Origin: Sphingobacterium sp. UBA2700
GTDB taxonomy: Bacteria > Bacteroidota > Bacteroidia > Sphingobacteriales > Sphingobacteriaceae
Assembly: GCA_002354335.1 (NCBI GenBank)
Contig: DELI01000005.1
Coordinates: forward strand, 292,385-356,384
Length of the DNA stretch: 64,000 nt
Direction of reading: 5' to 3'
Under the pieces are notes generated by a model that saw only the letters and a program-made list of their open reading frames with translations, searched no databases and had not been told where the DNA came from. The number at the start of each line of letters is the position of its first letter. Positions within the stretch are counted from its first letter, which is position 1. Positions 1 to 8,572 of the stretch are shown here, piece by piece. The translations under genes and the position numbers were made by a program.

Positions 1-322
1 GTTTTTTGCTCGTCCAATCTGGAAAATGAACCATATCCTTCACGCGTTTCTCATGGAAATCCCCATAAGGAAAACCATTCAGCGTAAAAACATAAATATC
101 ATTCCGCTTAAGCCATAGCTGAAACTCCAGCAAGCACTCTGGCTTCAACAATTCCTCACTCGCCTCGGCCGAGATGCGAAGACCTAAGCCAAAGGGAGCA
201 TCCGGAGAGACAGCATCCTTGATCGCCGGAACATGCGTCCGTAACTGATCGAAATGCGAATGCCAATCCTGCCCTGGATGTATGTTCGTACAATACGAAA
301 TATGTGTGTTAGCTAACTTCAT
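1..322 (-). CDS. eboE: EboE-like TIM-barrel protein (3'-truncated by window edge)
   Basis: Partial gene reading leftwards from an ATG at 322 and leaving the window at base 1; 107 codons are visible. The N-terminus MKLANTHISYCTNIHPGQDW matches the characteristic start of EboE, a sugar-phosphate-isomerase-like TIM-barrel protein of the ebo cluster (recognised from memory of the family). The start overlaps the end of eboD by 14 bases, so the two are probably translationally coupled. The biochemical role of EboE is unknown; the cluster is thought to handle or move an unidentified metabolite. The rest of the protein, and any eboF, would lie outside the window. Confidence 0.8.
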   Translation of the reverse strand, partial: MKLANTHISYCTNIHPGQDWHSHFDQLRTHVPAIKDAVSPDAPFGLGLRISAEASEELLKPECLLEFQLWLKRNDIYVFTLNGFPYGDFHEKRVKDMVHFPDWTSKK

Positions 323-1490
323 CCAATCGATTATATGCTTGTTGAAACTCACTTAAAAAATCAATCGCCTGCAGGACAAATTCCGTGTCAATTTGATGGT
401 AATCTTTGCCTTTACCCATCTGCTCTAGAAGAACAACCGTCAAGCGACCGCCCAGATGTTCCTGAAACTCCGTCAAGCCTTTAATCAGCTGCTGCCTTCC
501 TTCCGATTCCGAAAGAATAGGGTGATATACAGGCAATCCCAAATGGTGAATTAATTGAACGACTGAAAGCGCGTCATGCTCTGATAGATTACCAATGAGG
601 TAAGAATACACAACGTCGATGGCTATCCCAATTGCTACGGCCTCGCCGTGAAGTACCTCAAAGTTGCTGAGCTGCTCCAATTTATGGGCACTCCAATGCC
701 CGAAATCCAAAGGACGTGATGAACCCAACTCAAATGGATCACCATTACGAATATGTTCTAAATGCAAATCTGCACAGCGATAGATCAACTCTTTCATAGA
801 TTGGGAATCTCTGCGCGGAAGATCATCCGCTTGTGCCTGTATCCAGTTATAAAAATCCAGATCCTTGATCAAAGCGACTTTGATCGCCTCAGAAATCCCG
901 GCTAACCAAGATCGATTATCCAATGTGGATAAAAACGTATAATCATTGAATACCGCAGCAGGCGGTGTAAAAGTCCCTAGGAAATTCTTCTTTCCTTTAT
1001 AATTTACGCTGTTCTTAACTCCAACACCTGAATCATTCTGTGAAAGAACCGTTGTCGGAATTCGGATATGGCGAATGCCACGATGAGAAATTGCAGACGC
1101 ATAGCCCACTAAATCCAAGATAGCCCCGCCGCCGATAGCGACTACATAAGAATGGCGGTCGACGCCGTACTCATCAATAGCTTGAACAATTGACTCTAAA
1201 GCCTCCGGATTGTTTTTGCAGACCTCGCCGCCAGTCAATACCAGGGGCTCTCCTGCGAGCACAACGTCGTCCAAATCCTGAAAGTAATCTTTCAGTTGCC
1301 CGGCTAATGCAGGATGCTTTTCCCAAACGCCACGGTCGACAACAAAAAGTACCTTTTGCTTGAACTCTGGATTTCTACGCTGAAAGAAGAAATCCCGAAG
1401 CAAGTTATTTTGCGGGGCAAAAATGCCCTCTGTGAAATAGATATTATAAGAATAATCTATGTTAAAGCCTTGTTTTAACACACGTTCCAT
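309..1490 (-). CDS. eboD: EboD, 3-dehydroquinate synthase-like sugar cyclase
   Basis: A 393-residue member of the 3-dehydroquinate synthase / sugar-phosphate cyclase superfamily. Visible features are the NAD-binding stretch VVAIGGGAILDLVGYA, the PTTVLSQNDSGVGVKN segment, and the three expected metal ligands: Glu in SEAIKVALIKD, His in DFGHWSAHKLE and His in LHGEAVAIGIAID. The catalytic framework is therefore intact. It is divergent from AroB, and its place between eboC and eboE argues for the ebo paralogue rather than the shikimate enzyme. A valiolone-synthase-like cyclisation of a heptulose phosphate is possible but unproven. The gap to eboC is 15 bases; eboE overlaps its 3' end. Confidence 0.88.
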   Translation of the reverse strand: MERVLKQGFNIDYSYNIYFTEGIFAPQNNLLRDFFFQRRNPEFKQKVLFVVDRGVWEKHPALAGQLKDYFQDLDDVVLAGEPLVLTGGEVCKNNPEALESIVQAIDEYGVDRHSYVVAIGGGAILDLVGYASAISHRGIRHIRIPTTVLSQNDSGVGVKNSVNYKGKKNFLGTFTPPAAVFNDYTFLSTLDNRSWLAGISEAIKVALIKDLDFYNWIQAQADDLPRRDSQSMKELIYRCADLHLEHIRNGDPFELGSSRPLDFGHWSAHKLEQLSNFEVLHGEAVAIGIAIDVVYSYLIGNLSEHDALSVVQLIHHLGLPVYHPILSESEGRQQLIKGLTEFQEHLGGRLTVVLLEQMGKGKDYHQIDTEFVLQAIDFLSEFQQAYNRLDEVS

Positions 1491-1505
1491 ACGTTAAAAA
1501 AATAA

Positions 1506-2375
1506 TTAGGTGACAGCAAACTTCTTTGCTAAAACAATTGAGACCGGTAAAATGCAGCAAACAGCCAATGCCAGTATCCAAAAACCACTCAAAGCAATCC
1601 AGCTCGCATTCATTAAGATCAGGGCTAAAACCCCGAACTTAACGGCTTGCCGAATATCTGTAGGCGATAGAGTTTTTAAAGCTTTGAATAAAGGTCTCGC
1701 GATCATGGCTACAAAGCCGGCGATGAAAAGAAAAGCATAGGTATGCCCACTCTTCCAAGCGAAATAAGCTAGCGTAGCGACAACCAGCAAATACAATCCC
1801 AGCGAAACCTGCATGGCAGTTTTATTATTCCCATACACCTCCCCACGAGAAATGTTAGTAACCGATGCAATATAGACAAGCGGCACAAAAGCGATATACC
1901 AATAGGAAAGCGACTCTGGAATAACCGCAAAACCCAGTAACAGGTTTATACCGCGGCACATCCCCATCGTAATCGGCCCGAGGATAAAATGATGCTTCGC
2001 CTTTCCGTTATACACTAGGCACATCAGTACAATAGCCAATGCCATGTAGAAGCAGGTCATGTTAACCTGATAGGCCAGCCAGCACGCAATAATAAAGGCT
2101 ACAGCGCCAAAGATTGCCGCAGACGATAAAGCGATGCGTGCCGATGGAATCGGGCGCTCAGGGCGCTCGATCTTATCTAATTTTGCATCAAAGACATCAT
2201 TATAAACAATGCCCCCTGTATAGAGCAGCATACTGGAAAACACAATATTCAAAATGACATCCCAGGATGGTAAAGCTTCTTCCATGAGCAGACAAGCAAT
2301 AGCTAAGCCTGCCAATACATCACTAATGGCGGTCAACACGTTTGAAGGTCTAATCAACTGCATCCATGCCTTCAT
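1506..2375 (-). CDS. eboC: EboC, UbiA-family membrane prenyltransferase
   Basis: A 289-residue polytopic membrane protein with about eight or nine hydrophobic segments. The first aspartate-rich motif of UbiA prenyltransferases is seen as NDVFDAKLD (N59, D60, D63, D67), followed by RPERPIPS. UbiA enzymes attach an isoprenoid chain to an aromatic or polyol acceptor at the membrane. In the ebo cluster a natural, untested idea is that EboC prenylates the cyclitol-like product of EboD. Third in the operon, with 15-base gaps on both sides. The plus-strand reading frames opposite it have no plausible protein character. Confidence 0.88.
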   Translation of the reverse strand: MKAWMQLIRPSNVLTAISDVLAGLAIACLLMEEALPSWDVILNIVFSSMLLYTGGIVYNDVFDAKLDKIERPERPIPSARIALSSAAIFGAVAFIIACWLAYQVNMTCFYMALAIVLMCLVYNGKAKHHFILGPITMGMCRGINLLLGFAVIPESLSYWYIAFVPLVYIASVTNISRGEVYGNNKTAMQVSLGLYLLVVATLAYFAWKSGHTYAFLFIAGFVAMIARPLFKALKTLSPTDIRQAVKFGVLALILMNASWIALSGFWILALAVCCILPVSIVLAKKFAVT

Positions 2376-2390
2376 ATCTTCTCTCCTGCC

Positions 2391-3371
2391 TTATGAAATA
2401 ATAATAGATCCTTTATTTAAGCGTGGTTGTTGTCCGCCGCGCAAGATGGTGTTTCCTTCAAACTTCGCAGTAGGATCAGCGTTCAATGTTTCATTGAGCG
2501 TTGCTAAATCCAAATGATTCGCAACCCCAAAAGCTTCGATCGCATTGCTGTAAGTCACTTTCTCTACGCTCTCCCGGTCAATTCCCTTCTGCAACATCAG
2601 CGCTGCTGTTTTAGGAACTGCTAAAGGATCGCTGATTCCCCAATCTGCGGCTGAGTTGACCATAATATTTTCAGCGCCATAAGTCTTCACGATATCCACC
2701 ATGCGCTCATTCCCCATTTTGGTAAATGGGTAAATGGTGAAACCAGCCCAGAAACCACGATCTAGAACATCTTTAACCGTTTCCTCAGAGTTATGGTCAA
2801 TGATGACCATTTGAGGATCCAAGCCATGTTCCAACGCAATCTCCATGCTACGCAGCGTGCCGCGTGTTTTATCGCGGTGCGGAGTATGCACCTGTACCGG
2901 TACATTCGCCTCTTTCGCCAACTCCAATTGCGCTCTATAATATTTTTCTTCGGCAGGCGTCTGGTCGTCAAAACCAATCTCGCCAATGCCTAAAACACCC
3001 TCTTTGTAGATAAAGTGAGGCAATAATTCCATCACCTGCTCCGCCAGGGGTTCGTTGTTCGCTTCACGAGAGTTCAATCCAATCGTACAAAAATGGCGAA
3101 TGCCAAACTGCGATGCTCTGAATCGCTCCCACCCAATCAGGCTGCTATAATAATCTTTAAACGTATCGAGACCCGTTCGCGGCTGCCCCACCCAAAAAGC
3201 CGGCTCGATTACCAGCAAAACACCGGCATCAAACAAGGCTTGGTAGTCATCAGTCGTTCTGGAAACCATATGGATATGCGGATCAACAAATTTCATCCCT
3301 TTTATCACATCCAATTCCAACGGGATAGGCTTACCCATACTGGCTAAGTCTCTATTCAATTCAGTACACAT
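2391..3371 (-). CDS. eboB: EboB, TatD-like metal-dependent hydrolase
   Basis: A 326-residue amidohydrolase-superfamily TIM barrel. The metal-binding HxH is DPHIHM (H32, H34). Further ligands are probably the Glu in LGIGEIGFDD, the His in VQVHTPHRD, the His in VIIDHNSEE and the Asp in SAADWGISD. That is the TatD-type two-metal arrangement, so hydrolase activity is expected; the substrate is unknown. Second gene of the ebo cluster, 7 bases from eboA and 15 from eboC. Internal Met12 and Met26 are possible alternative starts. Confidence 0.85.
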   Translation of the reverse strand: MCTELNRDLASMGKPIPLELDVIKGMKFVDPHIHMVSRTTDDYQALFDAGVLLVIEPAFWVGQPRTGLDTFKDYYSSLIGWERFRASQFGIRHFCTIGLNSREANNEPLAEQVMELLPHFIYKEGVLGIGEIGFDDQTPAEEKYYRAQLELAKEANVPVQVHTPHRDKTRGTLRSMEIALEHGLDPQMVIIDHNSEETVKDVLDRGFWAGFTIYPFTKMGNERMVDIVKTYGAENIMVNSAADWGISDPLAVPKTAALMLQKGIDRESVEKVTYSNAIEAFGVANHLDLATLNETLNADPTAKFEGNTILRGGQQPRLNKGSIIIS

Positions 3372-3378
3372 AGGCTTT

Positions 3379-4221
3379 TTATTTATATGCTTCCAATACT
3401 TCTTTTATTGGAGAAATTTGTTCCAATGCTTGCGCATGAGCGGATTTAAACGAGTCGCTTAACTGCTCACGATTGCTCGCCAAAGATTGAAGCAAGATTG
3501 ATTTCTTAGTCTCATCCCCCTCCTGCTCATAAGATTCCATCAGGATATCCAATGCGCGTGACGGCAGATGCTCTTTTGCTAGGATCCATAACATTGGATG
3601 GATCTCGCGCATAGCAGAGTGTCGCTCATAGATATAGTCGACAATGGAGTCTGCTAACGATTCGTTGTTTCTCTCAAATAATCCGTAGATATTCAAAATC
3701 TTCTTTCCGGTGAAGAATGCTTTCAGCACCAATTGATTCCAGGATTCTTCATCCAGGTGTAAAAAGGGAAACATGTTATGCTCGATAACTGCTTCTTGAA
3801 CAGTTCCGATATTGTTGCGGATTCCTTCCTTACATCTTTCTATCCAGCTTTCCGGATGGTCGAGCAGCGGAAGTGCCGTGTAAAGTGCTTCAAGTTCATG
3901 CATATCAGCGAACTCGAATAATCTATTGATAAATTGTTGATAGTTAGCCTCATCATCCGAAACCTGCCCAAGCAACCATACTCGTGCAAGCTTCAAAACA
4001 CTCCAGTTGACTATCAACAACTTACCGGTATCTTCTGCAGGAATACTAATTAAGGATTCGCGGGTATGAAAGGATAAACGCCTGTTCAGCGTAGAAAAAA
4101 TACGAACAAAGTGCTTCTTGTAATCTTCTTGAATTTGTTGGGTGCTCAGCTCTAAATATGCCTTCTCTTCATTGGAAAGCACTTGAAATAGTCTTTCAGT
4201 TACTTTGTCGGTAGTTTTCAT
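3379..4221 (-). CDS. eboA: EboA domain-containing protein
   Basis: A 280-residue, mostly helical, probably soluble protein with no catalytic motif I recognise. It is called EboA from its position as first gene of an otherwise complete eboA-B-C-D-E order, and from family character (conserved tryptophan-rich segments such as NWSVLKLARVWLL and HPESWIERCKEGIRN). A HEAT-like helical scaffold is possible. A promoter candidate lies directly upstream at 4236-4267, so the ebo genes may be transcribed separately from the sugar operon that ends 47 bases before them. Confidence 0.78.
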   Translation of the reverse strand: MKTTDKVTERLFQVLSNEEKAYLELSTQQIQEDYKKHFVRIFSTLNRRLSFHTRESLISIPAEDTGKLLIVNWSVLKLARVWLLGQVSDDEANYQQFINRLFEFADMHELEALYTALPLLDHPESWIERCKEGIRNNIGTVQEAVIEHNMFPFLHLDEESWNQLVLKAFFTGKKILNIYGLFERNNESLADSIVDYIYERHSAMREIHPMLWILAKEHLPSRALDILMESYEQEGDETKKSILLQSLASNREQLSDSFKSAHAQALEQISPIKEVLEAYK

Positions 4222-4235
4222 TGCTTAGGTTTATT

Positions 4236-4267
4236 CAATATTAGCAATTCCGTACATCAAATCCAAA
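4236..4267 (-). promoter_or_regulatory. Candidate Bacteroidetes-type promoter of eboA
   Basis: Read on the minus strand, TTTG (4267-4264) is followed after exactly 20 bases by TAATATTG (4243-4236). The Bacteroidetes sigma-ABfr consensus is TTTG or TTG, about 19-21 bases, then TAnnTTTG; this is one mismatch from that. The predicted start would give a very short leader before the ATG at 4221. Such motifs occur by chance in AT-rich DNA, so support is moderate. Confidence 0.35.
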
Positions 4268-4268
4268 C

Positions 4269-5069
4269 CTACTTCAGGATTTTGATCTGCATATCCTTAT
4301 ACTCGATTTTCATTGGTGGCCCCACATGAACTTGGACTCCAATCAAACCTTTATCATTTTTATTTTTCGAGTCATTGTCAATGACTTCACTCATCAATTT
4401 ACCATTTACAAAATGAGAAAGCTTGTTTCCTTCTGCAACAATTTCGATATCATTCCAATCTTCCGATTTTATCGCATTCTTTAGCGTCTCTAAATTATCG
4501 ATCGTGTCCAGGACTCTTCTGTTCGTCCAAGCATTGCCTTTCGCTTCGGCAACAAGTCCGTCCTCGATCTCGCGAATCTCCGTGCGCTCGCCACGATAAG
4601 CTAAGGTCGTACGCTTGCGCTCTTCGTAGTTCTGTCCCGTATAGTTCTTTTTGCCATCGATGTCCGCCTGATAACCTTTCAAGGCATAAGGAAGTTCCGT
4701 GAAACGCTCGCTGCGGTAGTTTATCCCGCTATTCCCCTTATCCGAAATCTTAAACTTCGCACGTAATACAAAATCCCCGGGCTCGCCTCCCTTCCAAATC
4801 AGGAAGGTATTGTTCTTTAGCTCTGCACCAGGTTTTATCTCGCCAGTTAACACTCCGTCTTTCATCGACCAGATCGCGGAGTCGCCCTCCCAGCCGCGCA
4901 GGCTATTTTGATCAAGCATGGAAACAAAGCCCTGCTCATTATACTCTTGTGCCGTGCTGTCCTGTACTGCTTCTCCTTTTTTCTCGCTTGTATTGCCATT
5001 GCAGGATGTAGCAAGCAGCAGTGCGCTTAGGCACATGCTGCTATAGGCTAGGTTTTTTAATTTTCTCAT
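4269..5069 (-). CDS. DUF1080 lipoprotein (3-keto-glycoside hydrolase-like)
   Basis: A 266-residue lipoprotein. The N-terminus has a basic start, a hydrophobic stretch and a lipobox ending at Cys23 (LLLATSC). One DUF1080 concanavalin-like domain fills about residues 46-264, with the family's opening LDQNSLRGWEG and closing GVQVHVGPPMKIEYKDM. DUF1080 proteins have been linked to cleavage of 3-keto-disaccharides and 3-keto-glycosides. The neighbouring Gfo/Idh oxidoreductase and isomerase genes fit such a pathway. It is the last gene of the six-gene operon, 24 bases after the oxidoreductase. The exact substrate cannot be read from the sequence. Confidence 0.8.
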   Translation of the reverse strand: MRKLKNLAYSSMCLSALLLATSCNGNTSEKKGEAVQDSTAQEYNEQGFVSMLDQNSLRGWEGDSAIWSMKDGVLTGEIKPGAELKNNTFLIWKGGEPGDFVLRAKFKISDKGNSGINYRSERFTELPYALKGYQADIDGKKNYTGQNYEERKRTTLAYRGERTEIREIEDGLVAEAKGNAWTNRRVLDTIDNLETLKNAIKSEDWNDIEIVAEGNKLSHFVNGKLMSEVIDNDSKNKNDKGLIGVQVHVGPPMKIEYKDMQIKILK

Positions 5070-5093
5070 CGTTTATCTTAATCGATCGATTTC

Positions 5094-6254
5094 TTATTTA
5101 TTGTTCCACTCCACGTCGGTTTCTTCCCAACGTCTGTTTTTTGCCGAGGAAATAACCGCTTCACAAACCTTCTGTGTTTCATAAGCATCACGGAACGTTG
5201 GGTGGCATTCCTCCCCTTTTTCTACGCTCTCTAAAAAGTCCGCAACTTGGTGAATGAACGAATGCTCATAGCCTACCGATAATCCCGGTACCCACCACTT
5301 GCTCATATAAGGTTGATCGCCATCCGTCACGTGAATAGAACGCCAGCCTCTCACTGTAGAGTCGTCAGAATTATCGAAGAACTCTAGGCGATTCAGGTCG
5401 TGTAAATCCCAACGTAGAGATCCTTTTTCTCCGTTTATTTCAAAAGTGAACAAAGCCTTATGTCCTCTTGCGTAACGCGTAGACTCGAAAAGACCTAAAG
5501 AACCGTTATCAAAATGACAATGAAAAATACAAGCATCATCGATCTTCACATCTTCCATCTTGCCTGTCTCTTCATGCATACGCTGCTTAACGAAGATCTC
5601 AGTTACCGACGATACATCTTTGATACCGCCGTTCAACCACATCGCTAAGTCAATACAATGCGCTAACAAATCGCCTGTTACGCCAGACCCTGCAGCCTCT
5701 GCGTCCATACGCCAAAATGCACGGCCTCCTTGTGGCAGGTTCTCATTGATTGTCCAGTCTTGCAGGAAGTTCGTGCGGTAGTGGAAAATCTTACCCAATT
5801 TACCCGACTCAACAATCTGCTTTGCCAAGGTCACTGCAGGTAAACGACGGTAATTATACCATACTGTATTTTTTACATTAGCCGCTTCAACCGCATCTAC
5901 CATTTGCTTTCCTTCTTCTAACGTTCTCGACAAAGGCTTTTCGCAAAGGACCATCTTGCCCGCTTTTGCCGCCGCAACAGCAATCTCAAAGTGCATATTA
6001 TTTGGTGTACAAATGTCGACCGCATCGATATCGTCACGCTCGATCAGCTTGCGCCAATCCGTTTCATACGACTCATAACCCCACTGCTCTGCAAATGCTT
6101 TCACCTTGTCTTCACTACGCGAACAAACCGCCTTTAAAACCGGTGTATATCCTAAATCAGGAAAGAAATTAGGTACGCGTTTATATCCATTGGAGTGGGT
6201 TCTTCCCATGAAACCACAGCCTATTAATCCAATTCTTAATTCTTTCTTACTCAT
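5094..6254 (-). CDS. Gfo/Idh/MocA family sugar oxidoreductase
   Basis: A 386-residue NAD(P)-dependent oxidoreductase. The N-terminal Rossmann fold shows GLIGCGFMG (G9, G12, G14, G17), the family CEKPLSR motif (E105, K106, P107), and the C-terminal domain has GDLLAHCID with D195 and H199. The catalytic Lys and His of the family are therefore present. There is no Tat signal, unlike secreted glucose-fructose oxidoreductases, so it probably works in the cytoplasm. Adjacent TIM-barrel and DUF1080 genes suggest it oxidises or reduces a sugar hydroxyl, perhaps at C3. Gaps to the neighbours are 23-24 bases. Confidence 0.88.
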   Translation of the reverse strand: MSKKELRIGLIGCGFMGRTHSNGYKRVPNFFPDLGYTPVLKAVCSRSEDKVKAFAEQWGYESYETDWRKLIERDDIDAVDICTPNNMHFEIAVAAAKAGKMVLCEKPLSRTLEEGKQMVDAVEAANVKNTVWYNYRRLPAVTLAKQIVESGKLGKIFHYRTNFLQDWTINENLPQGGRAFWRMDAEAAGSGVTGDLLAHCIDLAMWLNGGIKDVSSVTEIFVKQRMHEETGKMEDVKIDDACIFHCHFDNGSLGLFESTRYARGHKALFTFEINGEKGSLRWDLHDLNRLEFFDNSDDSTVRGWRSIHVTDGDQPYMSKWWVPGLSVGYEHSFIHQVADFLESVEKGEECHPTFRDAYETQKVCEAVISSAKNRRWEETDVEWNNK

Positions 6255-6277
6255 AATACTTCTCGATTTACTGTTGA

Positions 6278-7315
6278 TTATTCAGACCAACCATGTTGAT
6301 CACGTACTTTGATTAGCGTCTCTAGAATAGAGTTCCAAGTTTCTTGCTTATGCATCACCTCATTCGGGAACATACAGCCGTCCCAACAAATATGATTGAA
6401 TGCTTTCGTCAAATTACCCTGCTCGTCGCGCAACCAATAACCAGCGTCCTTTACGATATCTAATCGTCCGTTCGGATCCGTCGGCAAACAGTGGCGACCG
6501 GTCTTGTCATGCGAGCCTGAACCGAATACCGTTCCGTCGTTCTGGGCCACATGGAAATCAATCGTCCAAGGACGCAATTTAGAGGTCAGGAATTGTAAGC
6601 CACGCTCTAATTCTGCCCTATCGCTCCACTCAAAATCGGCCTTCAAGATTCTATCTTCCGGCGCATTATAGCCCAATAGATACAGGAATGTATGCGACAT
6701 ATCTGCCTGGAAACCAATATTATCGCGATCTACCATCTCTAGCGTATCCAACATGGTTCTCCAACTTTGCATCCCGCCCCAGCAAATCTCGCCCTCGGCA
6801 GCAAGGCGCTCCCCGTATTCGGCAGCAACATCGCATGCTCTACGGAAAGTTTCCGCAATAAGCTTCGTGTTCTCTAAAGGATTTTTCGCCCAATCTTCAA
6901 CACCCGAAGCGGAGTCAATACGAATAACATTGTTGGTGCGAATTCCCTGCTTGCGCAATTTATAACCAAATTCTGCAGCGCGTTTTACAACATCTACAAA
7001 ACGGTCGCGGTCTTCTTGTGAGCCCATTGCTGAACCACCATCCGGTGGCCAGATTGGCGCCACTAGAGTTCCAATATCTAATCCATAGCCGCCGATTTTA
7101 TCAACAACCCAGGAAATATGATCATCCGAAGTATCTAATTTTACGTGCGGATCGAACAGACCTAAGTCTACCCCATCAAACTTAACCCCATTTACATTCG
7201 CAGCAGCGGTCTTTTCAAGTAATTCATCTAATGAAATAATCGGCTCATGATCGCCTTTACCCACGATCCCCGGCCATGTCGCATTATGTAATTTTGGAAA
7301 ATTGTTCTTGCTCAT
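6278..7315 (-). CDS. Sugar phosphate isomerase/epimerase-like TIM-barrel protein
   Basis: A 345-residue AP-endonuclease-2/xylose-isomerase-like TIM barrel. Candidate metal ligands are the Glu in [10 protein letters not shown], the Asp and His in FQADMSHTF and the His in [11 protein letters not shown]. There is no signal peptide. Members of this family isomerise, epimerise or dehydrate sugars and keto-sugars; the specific reaction cannot be assigned. It is the fourth gene of the operon, between the cupin protein and the Gfo/Idh oxidoreductase. The conserved pairing of isomerase with oxidoreductase is common in Bacteroidetes keto-sugar loci. A second, unrelated-length family member is at 22651-23496. 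Confidence 0.83.
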   Translation of the reverse strand: MSKNNFPKLHNATWPGIVGKGDHEPIISLDELLEKTAAANVNGVKFDGVDLGLFDPHVKLDTSDDHISWVVDKIGGYGLDIGTLVAPIWPPDGGSAMGSQEDRDRFVDVVKRAAEFGYKLRKQGIRTNNVIRIDSASGVEDWAKNPLENTKLIAETFRRACDVAAEYGERLAAEGEICWGGMQSWRTMLDTLEMVDRDNIGFQADMSHTFLYLLGYNAPEDRILKADFEWSDRAELERGLQFLTSKLRPWTIDFHVAQNDGTVFGSGSHDKTGRHCLPTDPNGRLDIVKDAGYWLRDEQGNLTKAFNHICWDGCMFPNEVMHKQETWNSILETLIKVRDQHGWSE

Positions 7316-7340
7316 AACATATGTTTTTAAGGTCTATTAC

Positions 7341-8552
7341 TTATTTCTTGATTACTAAGTCCGGATTGTTCGGGCCAAAGTGCTTCAGCATCACAATAGG
7401 ATCTACTTTCGAGTGGTTCTCTATCCAAACGCCATTAACCGCTGCTTCTTCAGACACAAAATACTCATCGTAAGTAAGTTGTCCATAACGGATCAGCGAA
7501 GGTGTTTCAATCGGCCAATCGTTCAATTTACCATAGCCCTGCATCATGATCAAGCCATAAGCAGCAGCATCTTTGATCAATACTTTTTGCCCCGGAAAAA
7601 CAGTCAATTCCTTCGCCGAGAAAGCTTCCGATTTATAGCATATCCATTTCTCGCTATAGCCCTCGGCTTCCATTTCTGCCTCATCCTTTACCGGAATCGG
7701 TGCCATGAAGCGGTTCTGCATCATATTAGGATCCACGTTCAAATCCCAATCAATAATATCCATTAAACCATCGTAATTGCCGCGTTGATCTTCAGGAAGT
7801 CCTTTCCACAACAGCTCCTCGTCGATAATCGCCTCATTGACTAATGACTGATACATCGCAAATACATCGGATGCCTTTTGTGGCTCGTAAGTACACATAC
7901 TGCCCGGCGCATGCAATAGCCCCGGAGGAACGTCCCAACCAGTACCCGGCTCCAAGCGATAGGCCTGCGAATAATTGGTTATTTTATTATCTCCTTTAGA
8001 GAAATTCTCTAAACATTCTTTAATAGTTTCTCTCGACGTGCCTGGCGCGATGCCCATAAAAGTATATGGAAAATCACCGCCATGATTGTTCAGCTGCGGC
8101 GGAAAGTAATAAGCCTCAGGCTTGCCCGCCTGACCGATTAATGCCGCTTTCTCGTCGTTATGGTGAATGTGATGAGGCAATGGGCCCATATTATCGAAAA
8201 ACTTCGAATACATCGGCCAGCTCTGATACTCATCCCATAGTCGGTTGCCGATTAAGCGCCCCTTTAATTCGTTTACAAAATCCGACAACAAGATTTGCTC
8301 CGTCTTGCCATCTTCCTCATATACTACAAAACTTAAGCCTTCGAATTCCCCCGTCAACGGGCCGTTCTTCGCTGGCGTAGTAGATGAAAACCAACGTTCA
8401 TCGATCCCTCCACGCTCGCCCCCTAGCACATAATAATCATCAGGATGAAGTTTAATGCGACGACCAGGTACACAAAATGATCTCGGCACCCAGTTTGGTG
8501 CTAACCTTAATACTCCTTTTCCTTGCTCAAAAGCCTTTTCAATATTTGCCAT
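7341..8552 (-). CDS. Cupin-fold protein, mannose-6-phosphate isomerase-like
   Basis: A 403-residue cytoplasmic protein that resembles class I mannose-6-phosphate isomerases in layout. A histidine-rich metal site PLPHHIHHNDEKA lies in the first half, and PPGLLHAPGS gives a further ligand; a C-terminal beta-rich part follows. It may isomerise or bind a free or keto sugar rather than mannose-6-phosphate, because the operon has no mannose genes. The gap to the DUF4432 gene is 20 bases and to the TIM-barrel gene 25. I am sure of the cupin fold and unsure of the substrate. Confidence 0.65.
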   Translation of the reverse strand: MANIEKAFEQGKGVLRLAPNWVPRSFCVPGRRIKLHPDDYYVLGGERGGIDERWFSSTTPAKNGPLTGEFEGLSFVVYEEDGKTEQILLSDFVNELKGRLIGNRLWDEYQSWPMYSKFFDNMGPLPHHIHHNDEKAALIGQAGKPEAYYFPPQLNNHGGDFPYTFMGIAPGTSRETIKECLENFSKGDNKITNYSQAYRLEPGTGWDVPPGLLHAPGSMCTYEPQKASDVFAMYQSLVNEAIIDEELLWKGLPEDQRGNYDGLMDIIDWDLNVDPNMMQNRFMAPIPVKDEAEMEAEGYSEKWICYKSEAFSAKELTVFPGQKVLIKDAAAYGLIMMQGYGKLNDWPIETPSLIRYGQLTYDEYFVSEEAAVNGVWIENHSKVDPIVMLKHFGPNNPDLVIKK

Positions 8553-8572
8553 TGGATTTATGTTTATGTTGA

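Noticed and set aside
1510..1740. Plus-strand 76-codon frame opposite eboC
   Set aside because: Antisense of a membrane-protein gene; no protein character of its own.
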